A program made the position numbers and the translations under genes. Below the pieces are notes generated by a model. The model was not told the DNA's origin, ran no database searches, and saw only the letters and a program-made list of their open reading frames with translations. Below, piece by piece: positions 26,974 to 35,671 of a stretch of 64,000 nt of DNA; the first letter of the stretch is position 1; each line of letters begins with the position of its first letter. Source of the stretch: Shimia aestuarii (GTDB lineage Bacteria; Pseudomonadota; Alphaproteobacteria; Rhodobacterales; Rhodobacteraceae); NCBI RefSeq assembly GCF_900114635.1, contig NZ_FOTQ01000002.1, positions 62,001 through 126,000 on the forward strand, in the 5' to 3' direction.

Positions 26974-27498
26974 TTAGTTGCCGCTTTCGCTGTCGGGAAG
27001 TTTCGGCTCGGCGCCTTCCACAGCCCCTTCAAGCGATTTGGTCATGTCGCTGACCGCATCCGTCGCCGCCTCAGTGCCCCCGTCAATCAGTTCCTGCGCA
27101 GCATCCACAGCGTCCGAAGCCTGTTCGCTGACTTCCTCGACGGTATCAGTCACAACTTCCTGTGCTGCGTCGGATGCCTCTTCGGCGGCCTCGGTTGCTG
27201 TATCCATTGCGCCTTCAACGGCGTCTGCGGTGCCCTCGACAGCCTCTTCCATGGCGTCCTTGGCCGTATCCACGGCCTCGTCGACGGCCTCTTTCGCAGC
27301 TTCAGCGGCCTCTTCAACCGCCTCTTCCACTTCCTCAACCGCCTGCTCGACAGGGTTTTCCTCTGTCACAGGGGTTGTTTCGGTCGGCGCGCTGACTTCC
27401 GGTTCAGGTGTCGCCACCTCTTCCGGCGCCTTGAAAAACGCAAAATACCCGCCAACCACAACTGCTGCGGCGACCACGATCCCAATCACATACTTCAT
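26974..27498 (-). CDS. Membrane-anchored Ala/Glu-rich helical repeat protein
   Basis: 174 residues. Residues 4-24 form a single hydrophobic anchor (IGIVVAAAVVVGGYFAFF). A Pro/Thr/Glu linker follows to about 48, then about 100 residues of near-continuous Ala/Glu/Val/Asp with repeated 4- and 11-residue spacing (EAVEEA, EAVDEAVDTA, DAVEGAMDTA). The composition resembles LEA-like or apolipoprotein-like amphipathic helices. No catalytic residues and only conservative membrane topology are visible. It has its own terminator. Function unknown; a periplasmic stress or membrane-surface role is a guess. Confidence 0.8.
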   Translation of the reverse strand: MKYVIGIVVAAAVVVGGYFAFFKAPEEVATPEPEVSAPTETTPVTEENPVEQAVEEVEEAVEEAAEAAKEAVDEAVDTAKDAMEEAVEGTADAVEGAMDTATEAAEEASDAAQEVVTDTVEEVSEQASDAVDAAQELIDGGTEAATDAVSDMTKSLEGAVEGAEPKLPDSESGN

Positions 27499-27695
27499 CT
27501 GGGAATTCTCCTTTTTTCAATCTCCGCCCTGACGGGCATATCTCACATGTAGCGGCAATGTGGCCATCCCTCGTCTGCCCACAAGGGGGAAAGCCGCGCG
27601 ATTAGGCTCATAATCGCGCATTCGGCTGTTGTGTCGGCACGAAACCGCGAATAAATTACCGCCCGAACAACGACAGCTATTGAAGGAACAAAACC

Positions 27696-28241
27696 ATAGC
27701 CCGCAGACCTCACAACGCGCCCCCGCAGCGCGACACCGGCCCCCGCATCAACGGACGTATTCGCGCACCTGAAATCCGCCTGATCGGCGCAGATGGCGAA
27801 AATATCGGGGTCGTCCACCCTGCCAAAGGCATGGCACTGGCCGAAGAGGCCGGGCTTGATCTGGTCGAGATCTCGCCCAACGCGAACCCGCCCGTCTGCA
27901 AGATCATGGATTTCGGCAAGTTCAAGTACGAACAGCAAAAACGCGAATCCGAAGCCCGCAAGAAGCAGAAGGTCATCGAGGTCAAAGAGGTCAAGTTCCG
28001 CCCGAACACCGACACCCATGACTACGACGTGAAGATGCGCAACGTGGTCAAATTCCTTGAGAAAGGCGACAAGGTCAAAGTCACCCTGCGCTTCCGTGGT
28101 CGCGAAATGGCCCACCAGAACCTCGGGCGCGAACTGCTCGAACGTGTGGCCGAAGACATCAAGGAAATCGGCAAGGTTGAAAACATGCCCAAGATGGAAG
28201 GCCGCCAGATGATCATGATGATCGGCCCCCTGTCCAAGTAA
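27696..28241 (+). CDS. infC: Translation initiation factor IF-3, apparent ATA start
   Basis: 181 residues if translation begins at the ATA at 27696. The N-terminal domain ([20 protein letters not shown]) and linker are present, then the C-terminal domain to MIGPLSK. The frame has a TGA at 27681 and no ATG, GTG or TTG before 27831, which would remove the whole N-terminal domain. AAGGA lies 7-8 bases before the ATA. infC commonly uses a rare start codon (AUU in E. coli), because IF-3 itself discriminates against it and so represses its own translation. IF-3 prevents premature subunit joining and proofreads start codons. Confidence 0.93.
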   Translation: MARRPHNAPPQRDTGPRINGRIRAPEIRLIGADGENIGVVHPAKGMALAEEAGLDLVEISPNANPPVCKIMDFGKFKYEQQKRESEARKKQKVIEVKEVKFRPNTDTHDYDVKMRNVVKFLEKGDKVKVTLRFRGREMAHQNLGRELLERVAEDIKEIGKVENMPKMEGRQMIMMIGPLSK

Positions 28242-28267
28242 GTCCGACACAGAATGTCGGATACGGG

Positions 28268-28305
28268 AACCCCTCGCTTCGTGAACAAGCGGGGGGTTTC
28301 TTTTT
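28268..28305 (+). terminator. infC terminator
   Basis: AACCCCTCGCTT pairs with AAGCGGGGGGTT around a 7-base loop (12 bp, one G-U), followed by TCTTTTTT. Confidence 0.9.
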
Positions 28306-28340
28306 TGAGGCGGCTCGCCCCCTTCAGAAAGGACCATGCC

Positions 28341-28940
28341 ATGTGGGAAAACCGCTTTGCCACCTCCCCCGACTACGTCTTCGGTACTGCGCCTGCGCAA
28401 TTCATGGTCGATCACCGCGATCATCTGATCAAGGGCGCCACCGCGCTGGCCGTGGCGGACGGAGAGGGGCGCAACTCGGTCTACATGGCCGAACAGGGCA
28501 TGGATGTCACCGCGCTCGAATTCGCCCCGAGCGCCATTGCCCGCGCGCACAAGCTCGCCTCGGAACGCGGCGTGTCGGTCGAATTTCTCCAGCGCGACAT
28601 CATGAACGAACCGTGGCCCGCCAGAACCTATGATCTCGTGGCCGGCATCTTCATCCAGTTCGTCGGCCCCGATGGCCGCCGCCAGCAATTCCAGCGCATG
28701 AAAGACGCCACCAAACCCGGCGGTCTGGTCATGCTCCACGGCTATCGCCCCGAACAGCTCGACTACGGCACCGGCGGCCCTCCCAATGCCGAGAACATGT
28801 ACACCGAAGTCATCCTGCGCGCCGCCTTTGTCGGCTGGGACATCCTCGTCCTCAAGGAATATGACCGCGAGGTGCAGGAAGGTCGCGGACACTCCGGCAT
28901 GTCCGCCCTGATCGACCTGATCGCCCGCAAGCCCGCCTGA
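28341..28940 (+). CDS. Class I SAM-dependent methyltransferase (TehB-like)
   Basis: 199 residues from the ATG at 28341, with AAAGGA upstream. SAM-binding motif I is ALAVADGEGRNSVYMAEQGM (about 37-56), motif II LEFAPSAIARAHKLA, motif III around DLVAGIFIQFVGPDGR. The size and WENRF start match the small TehB/thiopurine-like methyltransferases. Substrate unknown. Its frame does not overlap infC, and the infC terminator lies between them. Confidence 0.88.
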   Translation: MWENRFATSPDYVFGTAPAQFMVDHRDHLIKGATALAVADGEGRNSVYMAEQGMDVTALEFAPSAIARAHKLASERGVSVEFLQRDIMNEPWPARTYDLVAGIFIQFVGPDGRRQQFQRMKDATKPGGLVMLHGYRPEQLDYGTGGPPNAENMYTEVILRAAFVGWDILVLKEYDREVQEGRGHSGMSALIDLIARKPA

Positions 28941-28975
28941 AAAAGAAGGGGCGCCGCATAACCACGACGCCCCCT

Positions 28976-29009
28976 CTTCATTTTGCCAAAAATACTCCCG
29001 CCGGAGGCG
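28976..29009. repeat. Modular intergenic element, copy b (CCGCCGGAGG subtype)
   Basis: CTTCATTTTGCCAAAAATAC followed by TCCCGCCGGAGGCG. Lies between the convergent methyltransferase and coxM genes. Nearly identical to copy d at 40748-40781. Confidence 0.75.
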
Positions 29010-29016
29010 ATCCGAC

Positions 29017-29802
29017 CTATCCGCAGGCGGCCACGGCCCGCTTGGTCAGCACCGCAATCAGATGCGCGCGATAGGCCGCCGTGCCGTGCAGGTCGGAAAT
29101 CATTCCATCCGCACCCGGCGCCGCGGGCACCGCATCGGCCGAGAAATTCCCGGACAGCGCCTCCTCCGCAGCACTCCAGCGGAAGACGCCTTCCTCGGAC
29201 GCCCCGGTCACGGCCACACGGACACCATCGGCAAACCTGGCGACGAACACACCCACCAGCGCAAAGCGCGACGCGGGCTGTTCAAACTTCTGGTAGTTTG
29301 CCGCCTCCGGCACCGGAAAACGTACCTCGGTGATAATCTCCCCCTCGTCCAGTGCCGTAGCAAACATGCCCTGGAAGTAATCATCCGCCGCGATCTCGCG
29401 GGCGTTGGTGACGATCGTCGCCCCCGAAGCCAGCGCCGCCGACGGGTAACAGGCCGACGGGTCGTTATTGGCCAGCGAGCCGCCAATCGTGCCGCGTGCC
29501 CGCACCGCCGGGTCCCCGATATTGCACGCGAGCGCTGCCAGCGCCGGGTAGCTGCCTGCATTGGCCGCCACGTCCGCATGCACGGTCGCCCCGCCCACGC
29601 AAACCTGTCCGTCATCGCTCATGCAGACACCCTTGATATCGGCAATCCCTGCGAGGCTGACCAGCTTGGACGGGCTGGCGAGGCGCTGCTTGAGCGTCGG
29701 GATCAGGGTCTGCCCCCCGCCCAGCGCCTGCGCATCTTCCCCGGCTAGCGCGGCCACCGCGTCGGCCACCGATGTCGGCTTTTCAAAGTCAAAATTGTAC
29801 AT
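29017..29802 (-). CDS. coxM: CO-dehydrogenase-type medium (FAD) subunit CoxM
   Basis: 261 residues. FAD-binding motifs of the xanthine-oxidase-family medium subunit are visible: ALGGGQTLIPTLKQRL (about residue 28) and GTIGGSLANNDPSACYP (about 103). It passes electrons from the 2Fe-2S clusters of CoxS to the quinone pool or another acceptor. Start MYNFDFEKP is preceded by AAGGAAAAGAG. It is 104 bp downstream of coxL, with modular element copy c between. Confidence 0.92.
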   Translation of the reverse strand: MYNFDFEKPTSVADAVAALAGEDAQALGGGQTLIPTLKQRLASPSKLVSLAGIADIKGVCMSDDGQVCVGGATVHADVAANAGSYPALAALACNIGDPAVRARGTIGGSLANNDPSACYPSAALASGATIVTNAREIAADDYFQGMFATALDEGEIITEVRFPVPEAANYQKFEQPASRFALVGVFVARFADGVRVAVTGASEEGVFRWSAAEEALSGNFSADAVPAAPGADGMISDLHGTAAYRAHLIAVLTKRAVAACG

Positions 29803-29840
29803 CTCTCTTTTCCTTCCCAAGGAAGCCGGGTCCAACCCCT

Positions 29841-29887
29841 CTTCCTTTTGCCAGAAATATCCTCGGGGGTCCGTGGGCAGACAGCCC
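29841..29887. repeat. Modular intergenic element, copy c
   Basis: CTTCCTTTTGCCAGAAATAT then CCTCGGGGG, then GGGC/GCCC hairpin arms (29875-29887). It sits between coxL and coxM inside a minus-strand operon. It is the one copy whose T-rich arm does not follow a stop codon in the same direction. Confidence 0.65.
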
Positions 29888-29906
29888 CCGGTCCAACCCT
29901 CTCATC

Positions 29907-32270
29907 CTATCCCTGCATCGCAGCCCAGACGCGCGACGGCGACACGGGCATGTCGATATGGGTCACGTCATGACCGCCCGACTGCAACGCGTCGATCACC
30001 GCGTTCACCACCGAAGGCGGCGAACCGATGGCTCCGGCCTCACCACAACCCTTCACTCCAAGCGGGTTATGGGTACAGGGCGTCTGGCTGGAATGATCGA
30101 CATTGTAGAACGGCACATCATCCGCACGCGGCATGGCGTAATCCATGTAAGACGCGCTCAGAAGCTGACCATCCTCATCATAGACACAGCCTTCCAGCAA
30201 CGCCTGACCGATGCCCTGGCCAATGCCGCCATGCACCTGACCATCCACGATCATCGGGTTGACGATATTGCCAAAGTCATCCGCCGCCGAGAAGCGTTCG
30301 ATGGTGACTTTCCCGGTCTCCGGGTCCACCTCGACCTCACAGCAATAGGCGCCCGAGGGATAGGTAAAGTTCGCCGGGTCGTAAAACGCGGTTTCCTCCA
30401 GCCCCGGTTCGATGTCTTCGAGTGGATAGTTATGGGGCACATAGGCCGCAAGGGTCACATCGCCCCAGGCCACCGATTTGTCGGTCCCGGCGACGCTGAA
30501 CTGACCATCCTTCAACTCGATATCGGCCTCTGCGGCTTCCATCAGGTGGGCCGCGATCTTCTTGGCCTTGTTGATGATCTTTTCCGTGGCCCGCACCATG
30601 GCCGAGCCACCCACAGCCAGCGAGCGCGAGCCATAGGTGCCCATGCCCATCGGTGTGTTGGCAGTATCGCCATGCACGATTTCCACCATGCTCTCGTCGA
30701 TCCCGATCATCTCGGCAATCACCTGCGGGAAGCTGGTTTCATGCCCCTGACCGTGGCTGTGGCTGCCGGTCATGACCACGAGGCCACCCGTGGCATTCAC
30801 CCGCACCGTTGCGCTTTCATAGAGACCAGCCCGTGCGCCCAATTGCCCGACAAGGTTACTCGGCGCGATGCCGCAGGCCTCGATGTAACAGTTCACACCC
30901 AGCCCGCGCAGCTTGCCCTTGGCTTCGCTTTCCTTGCGCCGGGCTTCAAAGCCCGAAAGGTCCGCGATCTTCTCCAGCGCATCCATCGTGCCGTGATAAT
31001 CCCCGGTGTCATACTCGACCGCCACGGGCGTGGCATAGGGGAACTCGGTGATGAAATTCTGACGGCGTAGCGCAATCGGATCAACGCCCAGCTCACGCGC
31101 GGCCTTGTCGATTACCCGCTCCAGCTGGAATGTCGCCTCGGGGCGCCCGGCCCCACGATAGGCGTCCACCGGCACCGTGTTGGTAAACACCGCCTTGACG
31201 TTCACATAGATCACTGGCGTGCGGTAGTTCCCGGCCATCAACGTGCCATGTAGCCAGGTCGGCACAGACGGTGCAAAGGTCGACAGATACGCACCCATAT
31301 TGGCATAGGTCTCGGTGCGCACCGCGGTAAAGTTGTTGTCCTTGTCCAGCGCCAGTTCGATCTTGGTGACGTGGTCACGGCCATGCGCGTCCGACATGAA
31401 CGCTTCCGAACGGGAAGCGGTCCATTTGACCGGACGGTTGATCGCCTTGGCGGCAAAGGTACAGAACGCCTCTTCCGCGTAATGGAAGATCTTGGTGCCA
31501 AAGCCCCCACCCACATCCGGCGCAATCACGCGCAGCTTGTGTTCCGGAATGCCCAGCACAAACGCGCCCATCAAAAGGCGGATCACATGCGGGTTCTGGC
31601 TGGTGGTATAAAGCGTGCTGTCATCCGTGGCGCGATTGTAATCGCCAATGGCAACGCGTGGCTCCATCGGGTTGGCAATCAGGCGGTTGTTGACCAGTTC
31701 CAGCGTCGTCACATGTGCCGCATCTTTGATCGCCTGATCAACGGCATCCTTGTTCTCTTCAACAAACCCCCAGTCATAACAAAGGTTGTTTTCAAGGTCG
31801 TCATGCACCTTGGTGGCGCCCTCGGCCAGCGCCGCCTTCATGTCGACCACGGCAGGAAGCTCTTCGATGTCGAGCTCGATCGCCTCGGCCGCATCGCGCG
31901 CCTGCTCATAGGTGTCGGCCACCACGGCGGCAATCGGATCGCCCACATGGCGCACCTTGCCCTGTGCGAGCACCGGGTGTGCCGGCTCCTGCATCGGGTT
32001 GCCATGGCGGTCCGTCACCTGCCAGCCGCAGGGAATGCCGCCAACGCCTTCAAAATCGGCGCCGGTGAAAATCCGCACCACGCCCGGCATCGCCGCGGCG
32101 ACGTCGGTACCGATCCCGTTGATCTTCCCATGCGCCACATCCGAGCGCAGGAAATGCACATAGGCCTGACCGTTTACGTTGATATCGTCTGTGTAATTGC
32201 CCGTCCCGGTCAGAAACCGGACGTCTTCGCGCCGCTTCGGGCTGGCGCCAATGCCATGATCTTTCGGCAT
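29907..32270 (-). CDS. coxL: Form II aerobic CO-dehydrogenase-type large (Mo) subunit CoxL
   Basis: 787 residues from the ATG at 32270, with GGGAGGA upstream. Molybdenum hydroxylase large subunit with the Mo-pterin segments GGGFGTKI (about 258) and GQGHETSFPQV (about 520), and the catalytic Glu in KGCGEAGAIG (about 745). The active-site loop reads AYRGAGR near residue 372. That is the form II signature; true form I CO dehydrogenases have AYxCSFR with the Cu-binding Cys. Form II enzymes are widespread in roseobacters and do not reliably confer CO oxidation, so the substrate may be another small molecule. Confidence 0.93.
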   Translation of the reverse strand: MPKDHGIGASPKRREDVRFLTGTGNYTDDINVNGQAYVHFLRSDVAHGKINGIGTDVAAAMPGVVRIFTGADFEGVGGIPCGWQVTDRHGNPMQEPAHPVLAQGKVRHVGDPIAAVVADTYEQARDAAEAIELDIEELPAVVDMKAALAEGATKVHDDLENNLCYDWGFVEENKDAVDQAIKDAAHVTTLELVNNRLIANPMEPRVAIGDYNRATDDSTLYTTSQNPHVIRLLMGAFVLGIPEHKLRVIAPDVGGGFGTKIFHYAEEAFCTFAAKAINRPVKWTASRSEAFMSDAHGRDHVTKIELALDKDNNFTAVRTETYANMGAYLSTFAPSVPTWLHGTLMAGNYRTPVIYVNVKAVFTNTVPVDAYRGAGRPEATFQLERVIDKAARELGVDPIALRRQNFITEFPYATPVAVEYDTGDYHGTMDALEKIADLSGFEARRKESEAKGKLRGLGVNCYIEACGIAPSNLVGQLGARAGLYESATVRVNATGGLVVMTGSHSHGQGHETSFPQVIAEMIGIDESMVEIVHGDTANTPMGMGTYGSRSLAVGGSAMVRATEKIINKAKKIAAHLMEAAEADIELKDGQFSVAGTDKSVAWGDVTLAAYVPHNYPLEDIEPGLEETAFYDPANFTYPSGAYCCEVEVDPETGKVTIERFSAADDFGNIVNPMIVDGQVHGGIGQGIGQALLEGCVYDEDGQLLSASYMDYAMPRADDVPFYNVDHSSQTPCTHNPLGVKGCGEAGAIGSPPSVVNAVIDALQSGGHDVTHIDMPVSPSRVWAAMQG

Positions 32271-32290
32271 CTCATATCCTCCCATTGATC

Positions 32291-32353
32291 GGTGCGTGAA
32301 ATCACGCACCCTACATCCCGGTGTCACTGGTAGGGTGCGTGTTCACACGCACC
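32291..32353. promoter_or_regulatory. Nested inverted repeats between coxS and coxL
   Basis: Two local hairpins, GGTGCGTG-AAAT-CACGCACC (32291-32310) and GGTGCGTG-TTCA-CACGCACC (32334-32353). In addition CACGCACCCTAC (32303-32314) can pair with GTAGGGTGCGTG (32330-32341) as a 12-bp stem that excludes both. The mutual exclusivity resembles an attenuator. It may equally be a pair of REP-like palindromes placed between the 2Fe-2S and Mo subunit genes to set their ratio. Confidence 0.65.
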
Positions 32354-32365
32354 GTTCGTCCCGTG

Positions 32366-32851
32366 TCACTCGGCAGCAATCGCGCTCACGTCCTGTCCGG
32401 ACGCGGCCATGATCGCCTTGACGATGTTGTGATACCCGGTGCAGCGGCAGATATTGCCTTCAAGGTAATCCCGGATTTCCGCTTCGCTCGGTTTCGGGTT
32501 CTCTTTCAAAAGCGCAGCCGCCGACATCACCATTCCCGGTGTGCAGAATCCGCACTGAAGCCCGTGGTGATCCTGAAACGCCTGTTGAATGGTGTTGAGC
32601 GTGCCATCCGGCGCCGCCTGCCCTTCGATGGTTTCCACCTCGGCGCCATCGGCTTCCATCGCCAACATGGTGCAGCTTTTGACGGCCTGCCCGTTGACAT
32701 GCACCACGCAGGCGCCGCACTGGCTGGTGTCGCAACCGACATGGGTGCCGGTCAGGTTGAGGGTTTCCCGCAAGAATTGGCTGAGCAAGGTGCGTCCTTC
32801 GGCATCGCCGGACATCTCCTTGCCATTCACGGTCATGGTGACCTGTGACAT
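32366..32851 (-). CDS. coxS: CO-dehydrogenase-type small (2Fe-2S) subunit CoxS
   Basis: 161 residues. Two 2Fe-2S clusters: plant-type ligands [16 protein letters not shown] (about 40-55) with a later Cys at CTMLAM, and the alpha-helical cluster [10 protein letters not shown] (about 100) plus [13 protein letters not shown] (about 135). It relays electrons from the Mo site of CoxL to the FAD of CoxM. Start at 32851 has GGGAGGAG upstream. First of the structural genes S-L-M in transcription order, the usual form II order. Confidence 0.95.
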   Translation of the reverse strand: MSQVTMTVNGKEMSGDAEGRTLLSQFLRETLNLTGTHVGCDTSQCGACVVHVNGQAVKSCTMLAMEADGAEVETIEGQAAPDGTLNTIQQAFQDHHGLQCGFCTPGMVMSAAALLKENPKPSEAEIRDYLEGNICRCTGYHNIVKAIMAASGQDVSAIAAE

Positions 32852-32960
32852 TGGCTCCTCCCAGAGTTGTTGAACTTTTTTCTGTTCTTGATGTGCGGAA
32901 AGTAAAACACGGGTTCCCAAGTCTGAGAAGGCGCTTTTTTCCCGTCAGCCGCCCAAGCGG

Positions 32961-33971
32961 TTAGACATTGGTCGTAGGTCGCCGCCGCTCGCGTGGCATG
33001 GGCCGGGTCGGGATCTCCTTCAAGAGCCCTCCGACCCCCATACCTGCAATGTCGCCGTGGCTGACCTCGATCCCACAGGCCACGCGGGACAGAACCCAGT
33101 CCGCGCCATTAAGCGCAGGCGATCGCGCACAGCCCGGCAGGCCAATCACCGGGCGCGTCCCGACACAGCCCAGAAACAACAGATTGCCCGGATCAACCGG
33201 CATCCCGAAACGCTCGACACGCCCACCTGCCTGCCGCACCGCCTCGGGCGCAACGTCATGCGGGTCCGAGGTCGCGGACCCGGTCAGGATCAGAACCAAA
33301 TCCCCCTTGGCTGCCGCCACCGCCACGGCGAGCGCATCGACCCGATGCGGCACCATCACCACCTCGCTCAAATCCATGCCCAGCGCCTCAAGTCGCCCTT
33401 CGATGGCCTTGCGCCCCTTGTCTCCGACCCCACCGGGGATCTCGGTAATGATCAATGACGCGGTCTCATGCAGCACCGGCGCCAGCCGCATCGCTGCTGC
33501 CCCCAACTCCGCTGCGTGGGCCAGATCCGCCTCCGGAACACCATAGGAAATGATCTTGACGGTCCCGACCATCTGCCCGGTCCCGACTTGCTGAAACGGT
33601 GGCACGGTCGCCAGTGTAATCATCGGATGCACCGCATTGAGCGCATCCAAGGCGGCCACATCCAGCAACGCCACTCCCGGCGCGGTCGCCACGAGGTTCA
33701 CGCGCCCCGTAAAGGCCCTTGTCCGCTCCAAATGCGCGGCCACCTCATCCGGCACCAAAGCCCGCGCCAGGCGCTCTGCCGCGACATCCTCGTGCAAATC
33801 CTCGGGGTCCAGCGCGGCCACCGTGACCTCACCAATCCCCGCCGCACGCAACGCCTCAATATGCGCCGTGCCCAGCACCAATCCCTTGCGCAGCTTCTCC
33901 GAACCGGCTTGGACCGAATGCGCAAGGATCTCCCCTTGGGCATCCTCGATGGAAACGGGTCCGAACCTCAC
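32961..33971 (-). CDS. Molybdopterin-binding protein (MoeA/MoCF-like) of the cox cluster
   Basis: 336 residues. The C-terminal half carries a MoCF_biosynth-type fold (VLILTGSATSDPHDVAPEAV near 228, GNLLFLGCVGTRPVIGLPG near 265). The N-terminal part has a MoeA-like GTAHIEALRAAGIGEV. Such proteins accompany xanthine-dehydrogenase-family enzymes, where they probably help insert or modify the Mo-pterin cytosine cofactor. The start overlaps the XdhC-family stop. The final 12 residues are Arg/Pro-rich. Confidence 0.85.
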   Translation of the reverse strand: MRFGPVSIEDAQGEILAHSVQAGSEKLRKGLVLGTAHIEALRAAGIGEVTVAALDPEDLHEDVAAERLARALVPDEVAAHLERTRAFTGRVNLVATAPGVALLDVAALDALNAVHPMITLATVPPFQQVGTGQMVGTVKIISYGVPEADLAHAAELGAAAMRLAPVLHETASLIITEIPGGVGDKGRKAIEGRLEALGMDLSEVVMVPHRVDALAVAVAAAKGDLVLILTGSATSDPHDVAPEAVRQAGGRVERFGMPVDPGNLLFLGCVGTRPVIGLPGCARSPALNGADWVLSRVACGIEVSHGDIAGMGVGGLLKEIPTRPMPRERRRPTTNV

Positions 33972-34936
33972 GCGCCTTTCCTCAGCAACTGCACCATCTC
34001 GGCCAGGATCGACACGGCAATCTCCGACGGCCCCGCCGCCCCGATATCAAGCCCGATCGGCCCGTGAATGCGCGCGATCTCGTCTTGCGTGAACCCCGCC
34101 TCGCCCAATCGCGCCACCCGGCTCGCATGGGTGCGCTTGCTACCCAGCGCGCCGATGTAAAACACGTCCGAGCGCAGCGCCACATGCAGCGCCGGATCAT
34201 CCAGCTTCGGGTCATGGGTCAACAGCACAAGCGCCGTACGCCCATCCAGTCCGATTACGTCCAGCGCCTCATCCGGCCAGTCCTCAACGATGGTTTCGCC
34301 GGGAAACCGCGCTTGCGAACCAAACGCGCTGCGCGGATCGACAAGGATCGGATCAAACCCCGCCACCCGCGCCATCGGCACAAGCGCCTGCGCGATATGC
34401 ACTGCCCCCACGATCACCAGACGCAAGGGCGGGTTGTGAATGGCCACAAACCGCCCGTCCTCCTCAAGCCCCGAACGGTCCATGCGAAACCGCTCCTCGA
34501 ACCCCTCTTCGCTGAGCAAACCGCCCCCGGTTTCTCCATCACAGACATAGGCCACAGGCCGCCGCTCGGCCCGCGCCGACACCAGCGCATCCAGCACAAC
34601 TTCGCTCATGACCGCGCCCACAGGCTCGACCAACACCCGGATCGTGCCACCACAGGCCAACCCCACGGCAAATGCATCTCCGTCGCTGACACCGAATTCC
34701 AAGAGGCGCCCCTTGCCCTCTTCCAAAGCCTCCAGCGCCTCGACCATCACCGCGCCCTCGACACACCCGCCCGAGACCGAGCCTTCGATCTGACCATCGC
34801 CGGAAACGACCATCTGCGCCCCCACACGGCGCGGCGCGCTGCCCCATGTTTCGACCACAGTGGCCAAGGCTGCTCCGCGCCCCGCGCGATGCCATTCCAA
34901 CGCCAGTTCCGGCGCGCCCTGCACTCTTTCCGTCAT
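33968..34936 (-). CDS. XdhC/CoxI-family maturation protein
   Basis: 322 residues from the ATG at 34936, with GGGGGGAA upstream. The N-terminal XdhC_CoxI domain has VETWGSAPRRVGAQMVV and GSVSGGCVEGAV near residue 50; a Rossmann XdhC_C domain (LVIVGAVHIAQALVPMARVA) occupies about 180-315. The family binds the molybdenum cofactor and inserts sulfurated cofactor into xanthine-oxidase-family enzymes. The two domains, often separate genes (coxF and coxI), are joined here. Coupled to the molybdopterin-binding gene by overlap. Confidence 0.9.
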   Translation of the reverse strand: MTERVQGAPELALEWHRAGRGAALATVVETWGSAPRRVGAQMVVSGDGQIEGSVSGGCVEGAVMVEALEALEEGKGRLLEFGVSDGDAFAVGLACGGTIRVLVEPVGAVMSEVVLDALVSARAERRPVAYVCDGETGGGLLSEEGFEERFRMDRSGLEEDGRFVAIHNPPLRLVIVGAVHIAQALVPMARVAGFDPILVDPRSAFGSQARFPGETIVEDWPDEALDVIGLDGRTALVLLTHDPKLDDPALHVALRSDVFYIGALGSKRTHASRVARLGEAGFTQDEIARIHGPIGLDIGAAGPSEIAVSILAEMVQLLRKGA

Positions 34937-35022
34937 GAATTCCCCCCGGCGCATTCCTGCCTTTGCGCAAAAGATGTGGCATCCCCACCCAAAGCGCAAG
35001 TTCGACCAAATGGTACATGCCA

Positions 35023-35055
35023 AACAAAAAAAGGCCGGGCACCCGGCCCGGCCTT
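35023..35055 (-). terminator. Terminator after the YeeE/YedE pair
   Basis: AAGGCCGGGC and GCCCGGCCTT form a perfect 10-bp stem (35031-35055) around ACCCG. On the minus strand a T-rich run follows. It lies 25 bases after the stop at 35080 and about 90 bases before the xdhC start, so it separates the YeeE pair from xdhC-coxSLM. Confidence 0.88.
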
Positions 35056-35079
35056 CTTCCCATCCATTTCAACCGCGGT

Positions 35080-35667
35080 TTATTCAGCCGCCACCGGCGC
35101 AGCCCCTTCCCCGACAAGACGTTCAGGCAATAGGAATGCCACCAGCACGAACACCGCGCCCAGAACAATGCCCAGCACATCACCCGACATGCCAACAAGA
35201 CCTTCGTATTCGGCGCCCGGCACGGTGCCCAAAGTCACCTTGCCACCGGCGATCTTGTCCAGAAGACCGCTGGCTTTCCACGCCGGGTAAGTCACCATGT
35301 AGGCCGCCGCGCCCAACAGGCCCCCGGCGATAAAGAACAGCGCATCCTTGCGCCCGGACGCCGCCGCACAGACACCCGTACCGGGGCAATAGCCCGACGC
35401 GGCCCAGCCCGCGCCCAGCATCAACCCACCAAGGAACACACCGACATAGGCGGTCTTGACCGACATGTGACCGACATCCACGAGGCCCAGCATCTGCCCC
35501 CCGAACATCAGGATCGACCCGGTGCCAATGGCCAGCAGAATGGTCTTCATCAGGTGCAGGTTACGCAATGACAACATGCGAATGATCCAGTTCGGGCTGG
35601 TTGCCCCGATCCGGTCCAGCGTCGCGCCAAAGGCGGCGCCAATCAGCAAAGCAAGAAGGATATTCAT
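35080..35667 (-). CDS. YeeE/YedE-family transporter half, second gene
   Basis: 195 residues and about five membrane helices. The conserved half-channel motif ASGYCPGTGVCAAASG, with the two Cys near residues 91 and 98, is clear. YeeE/YedE proteins (PF04143) form channels for thiosulfate or related reduced sulfur; two half-size proteins together match one full-length TsuA. It lies 4 bp downstream of its partner. Confidence 0.9.
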   Translation of the reverse strand: MNILLALLIGAAFGATLDRIGATSPNWIIRMLSLRNLHLMKTILLAIGTGSILMFGGQMLGLVDVGHMSVKTAYVGVFLGGLMLGAGWAASGYCPGTGVCAAASGRKDALFFIAGGLLGAAAYMVTYPAWKASGLLDKIAGGKVTLGTVPGAEYEGLVGMSGDVLGIVLGAVFVLVAFLLPERLVGEGAAPVAAE

Positions 35668-35671
35668 CTGA

